From contig NZ_JACJJC010000003.1 in NCBI RefSeq assembly GCF_016899755.1, forward strand, positions 154,758 through 218,757: a DNA stretch of 64,000 bases, in the 5' to 3' direction. The position numbers were made by a program, and so were the translations under genes. The notes below the pieces were generated by a model, which worked only from the letters and a program-made list of their open reading frames with translations, was not told where the DNA came from and did not search any database. The stretch comes from Sutterella massiliensis (GTDB lineage: Bacteria > Pseudomonadota > Gammaproteobacteria > Burkholderiales > Burkholderiaceae_F). Below are positions 27,448 to 36,331 of the stretch, in pieces; within the stretch, counting starts at the first letter, position 1, and each line of letters begins with the position of its first letter.

Positions 27448-27465
27448 CCGTCATCTTATTGTCAC
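27448..27465 (+). promoter_or_regulatory. Second Pho-box-like repeat, opposite orientation
   Basis: CCGTCAT-CTTA-TTGTCAC has the Pho box layout of two 7-mers separated by four bases, with GTCA repeated at 11-base spacing. It points away from pstS and no gene lies in that direction before tRNA-Pro, which is on the minus strand. Confidence 0.45.
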
Positions 27466-27535
27466 AAAGTTGAGACCAAGGCCATCAGTTTGTGTTGAGG
27501 AACCGCGTCTTCTGCACCGACGCCCTGCGGGAGGC

Positions 27536-27563
27536 AATAAAAAGGCCGCCTACTCGGGCAGCC
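27536..27563 (-). terminator. Orphan intrinsic terminator between tRNA-Pro and pstS
   Basis: GGCCGCC (27544-27550) pairs with GGCAGCC (27557-27563) with one G-T pair. TTTTTATT follows on the minus strand. tRNA-Pro has its own terminator at 27835-27862, so this one must end some other minus-strand transcript starting within about 27565-27830. No convincing protein gene lies in the 27271-27834 gap. Confidence 0.5.
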
Positions 27564-27834
27564 CGTTTAGTGTGAAGCGGGGAGAGAGTTGGAAGGTTTT
27601 TCGCTCCCGTTTCGTCATGTGGCTGGCGACTTTGCGCTTGCTAGATCTATTTCACGCAAGAAAACGAAGAATTTCGGGTTCTATCCACACTTCGTTCGCC
27701 AATGTGTGCTTCTGTGCGTGATTCTAGCCGCGCACTAGAGATACGTTACGACACGTTCATTTAAGGCATCTTTCTGCATGTTTTTTTTTCGCGAGATGCC
27801 CTGTGCTGCAAGGATAGATGAGACAAACGGACAA

Positions 27835-27862
27835 CAAAAAAGGCCATCTTTGCAGATGACCT
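27835..27862 (-). terminator. Intrinsic terminator downstream of tRNA-Pro
   Basis: AGGCCATCT (27841-27849) pairs with AGATGACCT (27854-27862), with one G-T pair and a four-base loop. A TTTTTT run follows on the minus strand. It begins 11 bases after the tRNA. Confidence 0.7.
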
Positions 27863-27873
27863 GTTTTGTTATC

Positions 27874-27950
27874 TGGTCGGGGTGGCGGGATTCGAACTCG
27901 CGACCCCTTGCACCCCATGCAAGTGCGCTACCAGGCTGCGCTACACCCCG
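27874..27950 (-). tRNA. tRNA-Pro (GGG)
   Basis: A full cloverleaf on the minus strand: acceptor CGGGGTG with CACCCCG, anticodon loop ATGGGGT giving anticodon GGG, T-arm with GTTCGAAT, encoded 3' CCA. It reads CCC and CCU codons. It starts 65 bases after the ihfA stop and is likely cotranscribed with it. Confidence 0.95.
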
Positions 27951-28015
27951 AACAGAGAAGAGAAGTATATCTACTTGCCTCGAAAAAAGCAAGAGTCTGA
28001 ACGAAAAAATTTCGC

Positions 28016-28366
28016 TTATCGTTCGTTGGTGCTCGCTTCTTCCTCTTCGTCACGGATGAGGTTGGCCGTAACACGGGCGTTGAGCGTGCCCGACGGGTGG
28101 AAAGTCACAACGCGGCGCTCGGAAATCGTCACCGTCTCACCGGTCTTCAAATTGCGGCCGGGACGTGCGACCTTCTGGCGAACGGAGAAATTGCCGAGAC
28201 CGGGGATCTTCACCGTGTCACCCTGCTCGAGGTGGCGCGCAATCATTTCGAAGAATTCTTCAACGAGCACCTTGGCAGATTGGCGATCGATGTTCTCAAC
28301 CTTCGAGACCACAGCCTCCGCAAGCGCGGCCTTATTGAGCGTGATGCAATCTTGTCTGTCAGTCAT
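28016..28366 (-). CDS. ihfA: Integration host factor subunit alpha
   Basis: DNA-bending protein, one half of the IHF heterodimer. Chosen ATG at 28366 gives 116 residues beginning MTDRQDCITLNKAALAEAV. The DNA-binding arm has KIPGLGNFSVRQKVARPGRN and the conserved proline-containing tip KTGETVTISERRVVTFHPS. The C-terminal tail is acidic (DEEEEASTNER), longer than E. coli IhfA (99). No clear Shine-Dalgarno precedes the start. It follows pheT by 107 bp, the standard pheST-ihfA order; the MerR-family gene that often follows is absent and tRNA-Pro comes next. Confidence 0.93.
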   Translation of the reverse strand: MTDRQDCITLNKAALAEAVVSKVENIDRQSAKVLVEEFFEMIARHLEQGDTVKIPGLGNFSVRQKVARPGRNLKTGETVTISERRVVTFHPSGTLNARVTANLIRDEEEEASTNER

Positions 28367-28473
28367 TGGGAAAAATAGTCGGAAATTGAATTCGCTTCGC
28401 TTGGAGCGAGTCGACCGGTGCACTCCGACGCCCGCTCTGCACGGGAGAGGTCGGCGCACCGGTCGCCCGGCAA

Positions 28474-30897
28474 TCAGGCGCGCAGCTTCGCGCCCGTCGA
28501 TTCCAGCGCCTCGAGAATCGCCTTCATCGCGGCTTCGACGTCTTCTTCGGCGAGAGCCTCTTCGCCGCGGGCGTTGAGCTCGACAGCAAAGGCGAGCGAC
28601 TTTTCGTGCGCTTCGGCTTCTGCTTTGGGACGATAGAGGTCAAAGAGACGGAAGTCCGTGAGGCACATCAGACGCGGATCCTTGCGGGAAGCGCGCTTGA
28701 CAGCGTCAAAGAGCACTTCGACTTCGGTTTCGGCCGGCACGACGACAGCGATATCGCGGTGCGTCGGCTGGAACTTGCTCACGACGCGGTAGCTCGGCAG
28801 CGGCACCGACGTGAGCGCCTCAGCGTCGAGCTCAAAAACGATCGGCGCATGGGGAAGCTCGAATTCACGCGCAACGCGCGGATGAATTTCGCCGATAAAC
28901 CCGATGCGGCGCTCGCCGAGATAGATGCCCGCACTGCGGCCCGGGTGAAGCGCCGGGATCGTTTCGCGGACGAAGCGCAGCTTGAGGGGCGCCGCCAGGC
29001 GTTCGATGTCGCCCTTGACGTCGTAGAAGTCAACCTGGCGGGCAGGCACGCCCCACTGCATGTCGGCAGCGGGCCCGTAGGCGAGGCCGCCGATGTGCAT
29101 CGGCTGGCGAACGCCCTTGACATCAAAGGGACCGTCGGCTACTTCGGGGTCGCGGAAGAAAACGCGCGCAAGCTCGAAGACGCGCACGCGATCGGCGCGG
29201 CGATTAAGATTGTATTTCAGGATGTCGACGAGGCCGCCCACGAGCTGCGTGCGCATCACCGACAGGTCCGAATTGATCGGATTGAGCAGGCGGATCGGGT
29301 TTTCGCTCGGCGAGAAAACCTTTTCCCACTTCTCGGGCACGAACGCAAAGTTGATGAGCTCCTGATAGCCGAGCTTGGCCATTTCGATACGAAGCGCGTG
29401 CAGACCGCGGCGTTCTTCCGCGGGGCTGCGCATCGCCGAACGCGCCATCGGCGGACGGTCGGGAAGCTTTTCGTAACCGTGCAGGCGAGCCACCTCTTCG
29501 ATCAGGTCTTCTTCGATCTCGATGTCGAAGCGATAAGCGGGCGGCACCACCGTAAAGACGCCCTTCTCTTCGTCGTAGGCGTATTCAAAGCCAAGACGCG
29601 TAAAGGCAGCGTGCATCGCCTCGAGCGGGATATCGATGCCGACAACCTTGCGGCAGCGATCTACGCGCATCGAAACGGGCTTGCGTTCGGGGAGATTGGC
29701 AACCACGTCGTCGACAGGCCCCACCTTCGTCTCGGGCGTGCCGCAAATGTCGAGAACGAGCTTCGTGATGTATTCGAGGTGATCGACCGTCGTGGCGAAG
29801 TCGACGCCGCGCTCGTAGCGGTACGAGGCATCGGTCGAGAAATTGAGGCGGCGGCAGCGGCCCTGGATGGCCGTCTGATGCCAGAAGGCCGCTTCAATGA
29901 AGATATCCTTCGTCGTGTCGGAGATCGCGGTGCGCTCACCGCCCATGATGCCCGCGAGGCACTCCGGACGATCGCCGTCGCAGATGACGCCGAAGTACGG
30001 GTCGAGCGCGATTTCGCGACCGTTCAGGGTCGTCGTTTGCTCGCCCTCTCGCGCCCAGCGCACGGTCAGGTGATCGGACTCGATCTTGTCGAGGTCGTAG
30101 AAATGCGTCGGGCGACCGAGCTCGAGCATGACGTAGTTCGAAATGTCGACGAGCGCCGAAATCGAACGCTGGCCGGCGCGTTCAAGACGCGACTTCATCC
30201 ACTCGGGCGTAGGCGCAGCGGTGTTGAGGCCGCGGATGATACGGCTCGAGAAGCGGCCGCAGAGTTCGGGCGCTTCGATGCGAACCGGCAGCTTGCATTC
30301 GCACGTGGAGGCAACGGCAGGCATGTCGGGGAGCGTCAGAGGCGCGCCCGTCACGGCGTGAAGGTCGCGCGCAACGCCGATGAGACTCAAGGCGTCGCCG
30401 CGGTTCGGCGTGAGCTTCAGTTCGATGCGTGCGTCGTCGAGCTTGGCGTATTCGCGAATGTCGACGCCGATCGGCGCATCGTCGGGCAGGATCCAAATGC
30501 CGTTGTGATCTTCGGTGATGCCGAGCTCGCGCTGCGAGCAAAGCATGCCCATCGAAACAACGCCGCGCAACTTCGACTTCTTGATGCGGAAGTCGCCGGG
30601 CAGCACGGCGCCGATCATGGCGCACGCAACCTTGATGCCGGCGCGCACGTTGGGTGCGCCGCAGACGATCTGCAGCACTTCACCCGTGCCCGCGTCAACT
30701 TCGCACACGTGCAGGTGATCGGAATTTTCATGGTCGCGGCAGGTAAGCACCTTCGCGACAACGACGCCCGTGAAGGGCGGCGCGACCGTGGTGACCTCTT
30801 CGACCTCAAGGCCGTGCATCGTCAGCGCATCGGCGAGCTCTTCGGTATTGAGCTGCGGATTGACATACTGACGCAGCCATTCTTCAGTAAAAAGCAT
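28474..30897 (-). CDS. pheT: Phenylalanine--tRNA ligase beta subunit
   Basis: Beta chain of the (alpha-beta)2 PheRS. At 807 residues it is full length. Domains in order: an EMAP-type tRNA-binding fold at about 39-150, the B3/B4 editing domain at about 215-390, B5 at about 405-475, a catalytic-like core, and the C-terminal FDX-ACB anticodon-binding domain from about 713. The N-terminus MLFTEEWLRQYVNP is typical. It lies 21 bp after pheS. Confidence 0.96.
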   Translation of the reverse strand: MLFTEEWLRQYVNPQLNTEELADALTMHGLEVEEVTTVAPPFTGVVVAKVLTCRDHENSDHLHVCEVDAGTGEVLQIVCGAPNVRAGIKVACAMIGAVLPGDFRIKKSKLRGVVSMGMLCSQRELGITEDHNGIWILPDDAPIGVDIREYAKLDDARIELKLTPNRGDALSLIGVARDLHAVTGAPLTLPDMPAVASTCECKLPVRIEAPELCGRFSSRIIRGLNTAAPTPEWMKSRLERAGQRSISALVDISNYVMLELGRPTHFYDLDKIESDHLTVRWAREGEQTTTLNGREIALDPYFGVICDGDRPECLAGIMGGERTAISDTTKDIFIEAAFWHQTAIQGRCRRLNFSTDASYRYERGVDFATTVDHLEYITKLVLDICGTPETKVGPVDDVVANLPERKPVSMRVDRCRKVVGIDIPLEAMHAAFTRLGFEYAYDEEKGVFTVVPPAYRFDIEIEEDLIEEVARLHGYEKLPDRPPMARSAMRSPAEERRGLHALRIEMAKLGYQELINFAFVPEKWEKVFSPSENPIRLLNPINSDLSVMRTQLVGGLVDILKYNLNRRADRVRVFELARVFFRDPEVADGPFDVKGVRQPMHIGGLAYGPAADMQWGVPARQVDFYDVKGDIERLAAPLKLRFVRETIPALHPGRSAGIYLGERRIGFIGEIHPRVAREFELPHAPIVFELDAEALTSVPLPSYRVVSKFQPTHRDIAVVVPAETEVEVLFDAVKRASRKDPRLMCLTDFRLFDLYRPKAEAEAHEKSLAFAVELNARGEEALAEEDVEAAMKAILEALESTGAKLRA

Positions 30898-30918
30898 GTT
30901 GTGCCTCTGGCGCTTGAA

Positions 30919-31935
30919 TTAGTTGAACTGACGGAGGAAACGCAGATCGCCTTCGAAGAAGAGGCGCAAGTCGTCAATCCCGTAGCGCAGCATCGTGAGA
31001 CGTTCGAGCCCGGACCCGAACGCAAAGCCGATGTACTTTTCGGGATCGAGCCCGTAGTTGCGCACCACGTTCGGGTGCACTTCCCCTGCGCCGGAAATTT
31101 CGAGCCACTTGCCCTTGCGAGGACCGCTCGTGAACATCATGTCGACTTCGACGGACGGCTCCGTGAACGGGAAGTACGACGGACGGAAGCGCACGACGAG
31201 GTCGTCCGTTTCAAAGAAGCGGCGCAGGAAGTTGCTGTAGACGCCCTTGAGGTCCGTGAAGCTGATGTTTTCGTCCATCCAGAGGCCTTCGACCTGATGG
31301 AACATCGGCGAGTGCGTCGCATCGGAGTCGACGCGATAGGTGCGCCCCGGCGCGATCGTCTTGATCGGCGTCTGGTGCGTACGTGCGTAGCGAACCTGCA
31401 TGGGCGAGGTGTGCGGACGCAGCGGCAGGGGACGGCCGTCGTCATCGTTGAGGTCCACGTAGAACGTATCCTGCATCGAGCGGGCCGGGTGATTGGGCGG
31501 GTTGTTGAGCGCCGTGAAGCTGAACCAGTCGTTTTCGATTTCCGGGCCATCAGCCACGTCAAAGCCGATCGAGCGGAAAATCTCCTCGATGCGCATCCAG
31601 GTGCGCATCACCGGATGGATGCCGCCTTCGGAGCGGATGCGGCCGGGCAACGTCACGTCGATCGCTTCGAGCGCAAGCTTGGCGGCGAGCGCCTCTTCGG
31701 CGAGCGCTTCGCGGCGCGCGTTGAGCGCAGCCTCAATCTGGGCCTTCGCTCTGTTGATCTCCTGGCCGCGCGCGCGGCGCTCTTCCGGCGCAAGCTTGCC
31801 GAGCTCCTTCATGAGCATCGTGATGCGGCCGGTCTTGCCGATGTAGCGCGCTTTGGCGTCTTCGAGTGCGGCGGGCTGCTTCGCTTGCGCGAAGTCATTC
31901 TGTGCGGACTCGATCAGTTCGGAAAGTTCCTGCAT
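30919..31935 (-). CDS. pheS: Phenylalanine--tRNA ligase alpha subunit
   Basis: Catalytic chain of PheRS, 338 residues. An N-terminal coiled-coil (about 1-90) precedes the class II core. Visible signatures are [11 protein letters not shown] (motif 2 region), [16 protein letters not shown] [17 protein letters not shown] and the motif 3 segment [14 protein letters not shown]. Its leader between 31936 and 32209 contains a strong terminator hairpin, suggesting attenuation control. Confidence 0.96.
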   Translation of the reverse strand: MQELSELIESAQNDFAQAKQPAALEDAKARYIGKTGRITMLMKELGKLAPEERRARGQEINRAKAQIEAALNARREALAEEALAAKLALEAIDVTLPGRIRSEGGIHPVMRTWMRIEEIFRSIGFDVADGPEIENDWFSFTALNNPPNHPARSMQDTFYVDLNDDDGRPLPLRPHTSPMQVRYARTHQTPIKTIAPGRTYRVDSDATHSPMFHQVEGLWMDENISFTDLKGVYSNFLRRFFETDDLVVRFRPSYFPFTEPSVEVDMMFTSGPRKGKWLEISGAGEVHPNVVRNYGLDPEKYIGFAFGSGLERLTMLRYGIDDLRLFFEGDLRFLRQFN

Positions 31936-32056
31936 GTTGAATCTCTGTTCGCTGTTCTTATCGAACGGCAGCCGATCGCCGTCGGCACCCCGCTATCGGG
32001 CGCGCGGGCGGCAACTTCGGCCGTCAGTCATTTCGGGAGTCTTGCCTGACATGCTC

Positions 32057-32089
32057 AAAAAAGCGCAGGTGAAGAACCTGCGCTTTTTT
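32057..32089 (-). terminator. Leader terminator / candidate attenuator of pheST
   Basis: A perfect 14-bp stem (32057-32070 with 32076-32089) with a five-base loop ends in TTTTTT on the minus strand. The rplT operon is already terminated at 32210-32242, so this second terminator lies in the pheS leader, about 120 bases before its start. An extended -10-like TGTAAAAT sits between the two terminators. The 31936-32308 gap has no other gene. Confidence 0.6.
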
Positions 32090-32209
32090 GGGTGGGATCG
32101 GCGCCCGATTCGGGCGGCCGCGGCACTCGTGCGGCGATAAACGCGCAACAAGAGGCTGCGGACGTCATAGGATTCGGATTTTACACGAATTTTTTCCCGA
32201 TTCAGATAC

Positions 32210-32242
32210 AAAAAAAAGAGACCCGGCAAAAAACCGAGTCTC
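32210..32242 (-). terminator. Terminator of the infC-rpmI-rplT transcript
   Basis: A 9-bp stem GAGACTCGG/CCGGGTCTC with one G-T pair and a T-rich loop is followed by eight T residues on the minus strand. It lies 67 bp after the rplT stop. Confidence 0.8.
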
Positions 32243-32308
32243 TCTTTCGTCAGCATCTCGCGCCCAAAAAAGACGGGCGCGAACGCTTTTTAGGCAATCC
32301 CTAACGAA

Positions 32309-32659
32309 TTAGGCTGCCTTAACCTGGGCGACGAGGGCGGCAAAGCCTTCCTTGTCGAACACGGCCATATCGGCGAGCACCTTGCGGTCGAGGGCGATGC
32401 CGGCCTTCTTCAGACCGTTCATGAACACCGAGTAGGTCATGCCGTTGGCACGTGTACCGGCGTTGATACGAGCGATCCAGAGGCGACGGAACACGCGCTT
32501 CTTGTTGCGGCGGTCACGGTAAGCGTACTGACCGGCACGCATGGCAGCCTGCTTGGCAACGCGGAACACGTTGTTGCGGCGCAGACGGAAACCCTTCGTC
32601 AGGGCAAAAATCTTCTTATGACGGGCACGGGCCGTCACACCACGCTTCACACGAGGCAT
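32309..32659 (-). CDS. rplT: 50S ribosomal protein L20
   Basis: Early-assembly large-subunit protein. The 116-residue product is very basic at the N-terminus ([19 protein letters not shown]) and has the conserved [20 protein letters not shown] core. It lies 14 bp after rpmI. In E. coli L20 also represses its own operon at the mRNA level; whether that holds here is not shown by the sequence. Confidence 0.97.
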   Translation of the reverse strand: MPRVKRGVTARARHKKIFALTKGFRLRRNNVFRVAKQAAMRAGQYAYRDRRNKKRVFRRLWIARINAGTRANGMTYSVFMNGLKKAGIALDRKVLADMAVFDKEGFAALVAQVKAA

Positions 32660-32673
32660 CTTTTATCTCCTAA

Positions 32674-32871
32674 TTAGGCGTAGGGGAGCATGCGCTTCAC
32701 GGACTTGATATCCGCTTCGTGCACAGTGACCATGCCGCGCAGCTGACGCTTGTTCTTCGTCGTGCGCTTCGTCAGGATGTGACGCTTCGTAGCGTGGGCG
32801 CGCTTAATCGAGCCGCTGGCACGCGGCTTGAACCGCTTGGCGGCGGCGCGCTTGGTCTTCATCTTCGGCAT
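32674..32871 (-). CDS. rpmI: 50S ribosomal protein L35
   Basis: Small basic large-subunit protein of 65 residues, the standard length. The N-terminus [15 protein letters not shown] and central [18 protein letters not shown] are typical. It sits between infC and rplT with a long 165-bp leader that contains a GC hairpin. Confidence 0.97.
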   Translation of the reverse strand: MPKMKTKRAAAKRFKPRASGSIKRAHATKRHILTKRTTKNKRQLRGMVTVHEADIKSVKRMLPYA

Positions 32872-32963
32872 TTGGCCGTTTCCTCTTTATTGGATGAACT
32901 TCGGGCGTTCCCCTCAGACCGAAGAGACACTTCACTGAGCCGCGAGTTCACTTGTCATGCGAA

Positions 32964-32986
32964 GCCCGCCCCGAATGAGGGCGGGC
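32964..32986 (-). promoter_or_regulatory. GC-rich hairpin in the infC-rpmI intergenic leader
   Basis: GCCCGCCC pairs with GGGCGGGC around a loop. No T-tract follows, so it is not an ordinary terminator. It may be part of an L20-type translational operator or an mRNA processing site ahead of rpmI; this is a guess from position. Confidence 0.35.
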
Positions 32987-33036
32987 ATCTGAGAAACCGC
33001 GATTTTACGCGATTTAAATTTTGCTTTGCAACCGAA

Positions 33037-33558
33037 TCAGCGCTTCTTTTTCGGCGCGAGCACCATGATCATCTGGCGCCCTTCGAGCTTAGGCTGATTT
33101 TCAACCTGCGCGATGTCCTGAAGCTCTTCCTTCACGCGGTCCATGAGGGCCGTGCCGAACTGCTGATGCGCCATTTCGCGGCCGCGGAATCGAAGCGTCA
33201 CCTTGGCCTTGTCGCCGTCGTTGAGGAAGCGGATGAGGCTGCGAAGCTTCGTCTGGAAGTCGTTTTCGTCCGTGGCGGGACGGAACTTCACTTCCTTCAC
33301 CTGAACGACCTTCTGCTTGGCCTTGGCTTCCTGGGCCTTCTTCTGTTCCTGATAACGGAACTTGCCGTAGTCCATCAGGCGGCAGACAGGCGGAACCGCC
33401 TTAGGGGCGATTTCGACGAGATCGACGTCGGCCTCTTCGGCCATGCGAAGGGCTTCGGCAGTACGAACAATACCGATCTGGGCGCCGTCGACGCCGGTCA
33501 GTCGGACCTCGGGAACTCGGATCTCACCATTGATCCGATGCTTGCGATCTTGAGCTAT
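33037..33558 (-). CDS. infC: Translation initiation factor IF-3 (non-AUG start)
   Basis: IF3 binds the 30S subunit and discriminates against poor start codons. Conventional starts give only a 135-residue fragment from ATG 33444. The family N-terminal domain ([19 protein letters not shown]) continues upstream in the same frame to an ATA codon at 33556-33558. That ATA is preceded by GGAGAAGAG, giving a 173-residue protein of normal size. Rare AUU/AUA/AUC starts are well known for infC and let IF3 limit its own synthesis. The C-terminal domain follows from about residue 85. thrS is 152 bp upstream. Confidence 0.9.
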   Translation of the reverse strand: MAQDRKHRINGEIRVPEVRLTGVDGAQIGIVRTAEALRMAEEADVDLVEIAPKAVPPVCRLMDYGKFRYQEQKKAQEAKAKQKVVQVKEVKFRPATDENDFQTKLRSLIRFLNDGDKAKVTLRFRGREMAHQQFGTALMDRVKEELQDIAQVENQPKLEGRQMIMVLAPKKKR

Positions 33559-33613
33559 GGCTCTTCTCCGGTTGAATTTTTCCTCCGCTGTCGGTAGCAG
33601 CGAAGAAAGAACG

Positions 33614-33695
33614 GCGTCCGCTCGCGTGCCGACCCTATCGGGCCGCCGGGACCGCCGGAGCGCGCACCCTCACGACGCGCGCGCACAGCGGACGC
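33614..33695 (-). other. Long-range inverted repeat between thrS and infC
   Basis: Nine-base arms GCGTCCGCT (33614-33622) and AGCGGACGC (33687-33695) could close a large structured domain starting 16 bases after the thrS stop. It lies in the infC leader. CGTTCTTTCTT follows on the minus strand, so it may act as a weak terminator or a regulatory fold. Confidence 0.35.
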
Positions 33696-33710
33696 TTACT
33701 ATCGAAAAAC

Positions 33711-35630
33711 TCAGGCGATGTCAGCAGCGTGTTCGGCCGCAGCCTTCTGCACCATGGCAATGAAGTCCTCGAGCGGCATGACGCCGAGGTTCTTGTTGCC
33801 GCGTCCGCGCACGGACACCATCCCTGCTTCGACTTCCTTTTCGCCGACAACGGCGATGTACGGAATCTTCTGCAGACTGAGCTCGCGAATTTTATAGTTG
33901 ATTTTTTCGCTGCGCAAATCGGTCTGCACGCGAATGCCGGCCTGATGCAGCTTAAGGGCAACTTCCTTGACGTAGTCCGTCTGCGCATCGGTAATAGGCG
34001 CAACCGCCACCTGAACCGGCGCGAGCCAAACCGGGAAAGCGCCCGCATACTCTTCGATGAGCATGCCGATCCAACGTTCGAGCGAACCGAGCATGGCGCG
34101 GTGAAGCATCACAGGCACCTTGCGCGTATTGTCTTCGGCGACGTATTCCGCGCCGAGACGACCCGGCATCTGGAAGTCGACCTGAACCGTACCGCACTGC
34201 CACGAACGGCCGAGGCAGTCCTTCAGGTGATACTCGATCTTGGGACCGTAGAAGGCGCCTTCGCCTTCGAGGATTTCGTACTTGATGCCGAGCGCATCAA
34301 GGCTCGCCATCAGAGCGTGTTCGGCCTTGTCCCACACTTCGTCCTCACCGATACGCATTTCCGGACGCGTGGCGACCTTGTAAGCGATTTCCGTGAAACC
34401 GAAGTCGCGGTAGACCTGCTGAACGAGGCGCGTATAGGCTTCGCACTCCGGCAGGATCTGATCTTCCGTGCAGAAGATATGACCGTCGTCCTGCGTGAAG
34501 CCGCGAACGCGCATCAGGCCGTGCAGCGATCCGGACGGTTCGTTGCGGTGGCACTGACCGAATTCGCCGATGCGAAGCGGCAGATCGCGATAGGAGCGCA
34601 GCTTCGAATTGAAGATCTGGATGTGACCCGGGCAGTTCATCGGCTTAAGCGCAAAGTAGCGATTTTCCGATTCGGTCGTGAACATATTTTCACGATACTT
34701 GGCCCAGTGGCCGGAGCGCTCCCAGAGCGAACGGTCAAGCAGCTGCGGCGCCTTGACTTCTTCGTAGCCGTTGTCCTGATAGACGCGGCGCATGTACTGT
34801 TCGACCACCTGCCAGAGCGCCCAGCCCTTGGCGTGCCAGAAGATCATGCCCGGGGCTTCGTCCTGCAGATGGAAGAGGTCGAGCTCCTTGCCGAGACGGC
34901 GATGGTCGCGCTTTTCGGCTTCGGCGAGCATGTCGAGATAGTTCTTCTGCTCTTCCTTCGTCGACCAGGCGGTACCGTAGATGCGCTGCAGCATTTCGTT
35001 CTTGCTGTCGCCGCGCCAGTAGGCGCCCGCAACCTTCATGAGGCGATGCACCTTAAGGCGGCCCGTCGACGGGACGTGAGGACCGCGGCAAAGGTCGATG
35101 AAGTCGCCCTGGCGGTAGAGCGAAATCGTTTCGCCCTCGGGAATCGATTCGATGATTTCAGCCTTGTACTTTTCGCCGAGCGAGAGGAAGAACTCGATCG
35201 CAGCCTCGCGCTTCATCTCTTCGCGCACGACCGGAATATCCTTCTTCACGAGTTCGTCCATGCGCGCTTCGATCGCTTCAAGGTCTTCGGGCGTGAAGGG
35301 GCGCTTGTAGGAGAAGTCGTAATAGAACCCGTTCTCGATGGCGGGCCCAATCGTGACCTGAGCGTCCGGATAAAGTTCTTTGACGGCCTGCGCCATCAGG
35401 TGCGCCGTCGAGTGACGGATGATCTCAAGGCCTTCGGCGTCCTTGCCCGTGACAATCGAAACGGCCGCATCAGCGTCGACCACGTGGGAGAGGTCCACGA
35501 GCTTGCCGTCCACCTTGCCCGCAAGCGCAGCCTTGAAAAGACCGGCGCCAATCGAAGCCGCGATGTCGCCGACCGTTACCGGGGCATCGAACTCGCGTTT
35601 ACTGCCATCGGGAAGAGTAATCGCTACCAT
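33711..35630 (-). CDS. thrS: Threonine--tRNA ligase
   Basis: Class II synthetase of 639 residues, the normal full length. N-terminal TGS domain (1-62), then the editing domain with [11 protein letters not shown] (HxxxH). The catalytic core has the zinc cysteine in [10 protein letters not shown], motif 2 FRNEPSG-like [17 protein letters not shown], and a C-terminal anticodon-binding domain from about 535. Start ATG 35630 follows AAGGA. Just upstream a terminator-like hairpin leaves only 30 bp, implying leader control. Confidence 0.97.
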   Translation of the reverse strand: MVAITLPDGSKREFDAPVTVGDIAASIGAGLFKAALAGKVDGKLVDLSHVVDADAAVSIVTGKDAEGLEIIRHSTAHLMAQAVKELYPDAQVTIGPAIENGFYYDFSYKRPFTPEDLEAIEARMDELVKKDIPVVREEMKREAAIEFFLSLGEKYKAEIIESIPEGETISLYRQGDFIDLCRGPHVPSTGRLKVHRLMKVAGAYWRGDSKNEMLQRIYGTAWSTKEEQKNYLDMLAEAEKRDHRRLGKELDLFHLQDEAPGMIFWHAKGWALWQVVEQYMRRVYQDNGYEEVKAPQLLDRSLWERSGHWAKYRENMFTTESENRYFALKPMNCPGHIQIFNSKLRSYRDLPLRIGEFGQCHRNEPSGSLHGLMRVRGFTQDDGHIFCTEDQILPECEAYTRLVQQVYRDFGFTEIAYKVATRPEMRIGEDEVWDKAEHALMASLDALGIKYEILEGEGAFYGPKIEYHLKDCLGRSWQCGTVQVDFQMPGRLGAEYVAEDNTRKVPVMLHRAMLGSLERWIGMLIEEYAGAFPVWLAPVQVAVAPITDAQTDYVKEVALKLHQAGIRVQTDLRSEKINYKIRELSLQKIPYIAVVGEKEVEAGMVSVRGRGNKNLGVMPLEDFIAMVQKAAAEHAADIA

Positions 35631-35659
35631 TTTGAGATCCTTGGAAAAGTTACAGGCAT

Positions 35660-35690
35660 AAAAAAAGTGCGGACATGAGCCGCACTTTTT
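35660..35690 (-). terminator. Leader terminator / candidate attenuator of thrS
   Basis: AAAAAGTGCGG pairs with CCGCACTTTTT around a seven-base loop, followed on the minus strand by TTTTTTT. It ends 30 bases before the thrS start. A TTGACG hexamer at 35782-35787 (minus) could be the -35 of a thrS promoter, which would put this terminator inside the leader. Confidence 0.6.
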
Positions 35691-35805
35691 CTGTCTGGCA
35701 AACTGTCGACAACGCTTCGCCCACGCCCACGTTTATTCATAGACGGGGTGTTGTTGTACGAAGAGCAGTCCTAAAAGACATCGTCAACAGTTCCCAAAAA
35801 AATCT

Positions 35806-35882
35806 TGGTAGGCACGATTGGATTCGAACCAACGACCCCCACCATGTCAAGGTGATGCTCTAACCAACTGAGCTACGTGCCT
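35806..35882 (-). tRNA. tRNA-Val (GAC), copy 2 in transcription order
   Basis: Minus-strand cloverleaf with acceptor AGGCACG/CGTGCCT, anticodon loop TTGACAT giving GAC, T-loop GTTCGAAT and encoded CCA. It is identical to the copy at 36005-36081. A T-run follows the CCA directly. Confidence 0.95.
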
Positions 35883-36004
35883 GTCAAGGTTTTGATTTTA
35901 CGCGCGACTCCTCTTGGAGTCCATACCGTCGAAACGGTAGCGTGCACAGGACCTTGGCCTGCGCCGCACTGCTCATCCGCAACATCGCTCCTTTGAGAAG
36001 GAAC

Positions 36005-36081
36005 TGGTAGGCACGATTGGATTCGAACCAACGACCCCCACCATGTCAAGGTGATGCTCTAACCAACTGAGCTACGTGCCT
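36005..36081 (-). tRNA. tRNA-Val (GAC), copy 1 in transcription order
   Basis: Identical in all 77 bases to the next tRNA-Val, 122 bp away. It reads GUC and GUU codons. It is the first gene after a strong promoter at 36110-36137. Confidence 0.95.
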
Positions 36082-36109
36082 GTTGTGTCGCGAGCGGTGC
36101 GAGAGTCGA

Positions 36110-36137
36110 ATTATACATAGACTTTTCAATTTTGCAA
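36110..36137 (-). promoter_or_regulatory. Sigma-70 promoter of the tRNA-Val pair
   Basis: On the minus strand TTGCAA (36132-36137) and TATAAT (36110-36115) are 16 bases apart. The start lies about 20 bases before the tRNA, with a GC-rich discriminator region. The surroundings are very AT-rich, which may serve as an UP element. Confidence 0.7.
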
Positions 36138-36245
36138 GGAGATTTTTAAAAAAGTCCGAAAAAATTTCACTTTCAGCAGTCGTTCCGCACGACTTTTACG
36201 TTCAACTCGTTGAAATTTAAGCGAATAAAAAAAATCGGAACAGCG

Positions 36246-36290
36246 AGAAAAAAGTTGAGCGCTCCAGCCTTTCGTCCAGAGCGCCTCTTT
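36246..36290 (-). terminator. Terminator downstream of relA
   Basis: GCGCTC (36259-36264) pairs with GAGCGC (36279-36284). TTTTTT occurs shortly after on the minus strand and CTTTTT on the plus strand, so it may work in both directions. Confidence 0.55.
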
Positions 36291-36331
36291 TTGGCCGTCT
36301 TTCGAACAGTCGAATGAAGCGAATTGAAACT

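Noticed and set aside
27419..27721. Possible 100-residue protein on the plus strand in the pstS upstream gap
   Set aside because: No ribosome binding site, unusual composition, and it overlaps the Pho boxes and an opposite-strand terminator.
28606..32049. An 1147-codon open frame on the plus strand opposite pheT and pheS
   Set aside because: Same antisense codon-bias artefact over two certain genes; no start context or domain.
31993..32256. Phe-containing leader peptide for pheST
   Set aside because: The frame's Phe/Leu-rich start comes from translating the rplT terminator T-runs. The only leader-sized frame after the -10-like element has two Phe codons, not a cluster.
33037..33444. Truncated infC starting at ATG 33444
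   Set aside because: The IF3 N-terminal domain continues upstream in frame to an ATA with a good Shine-Dalgarno.
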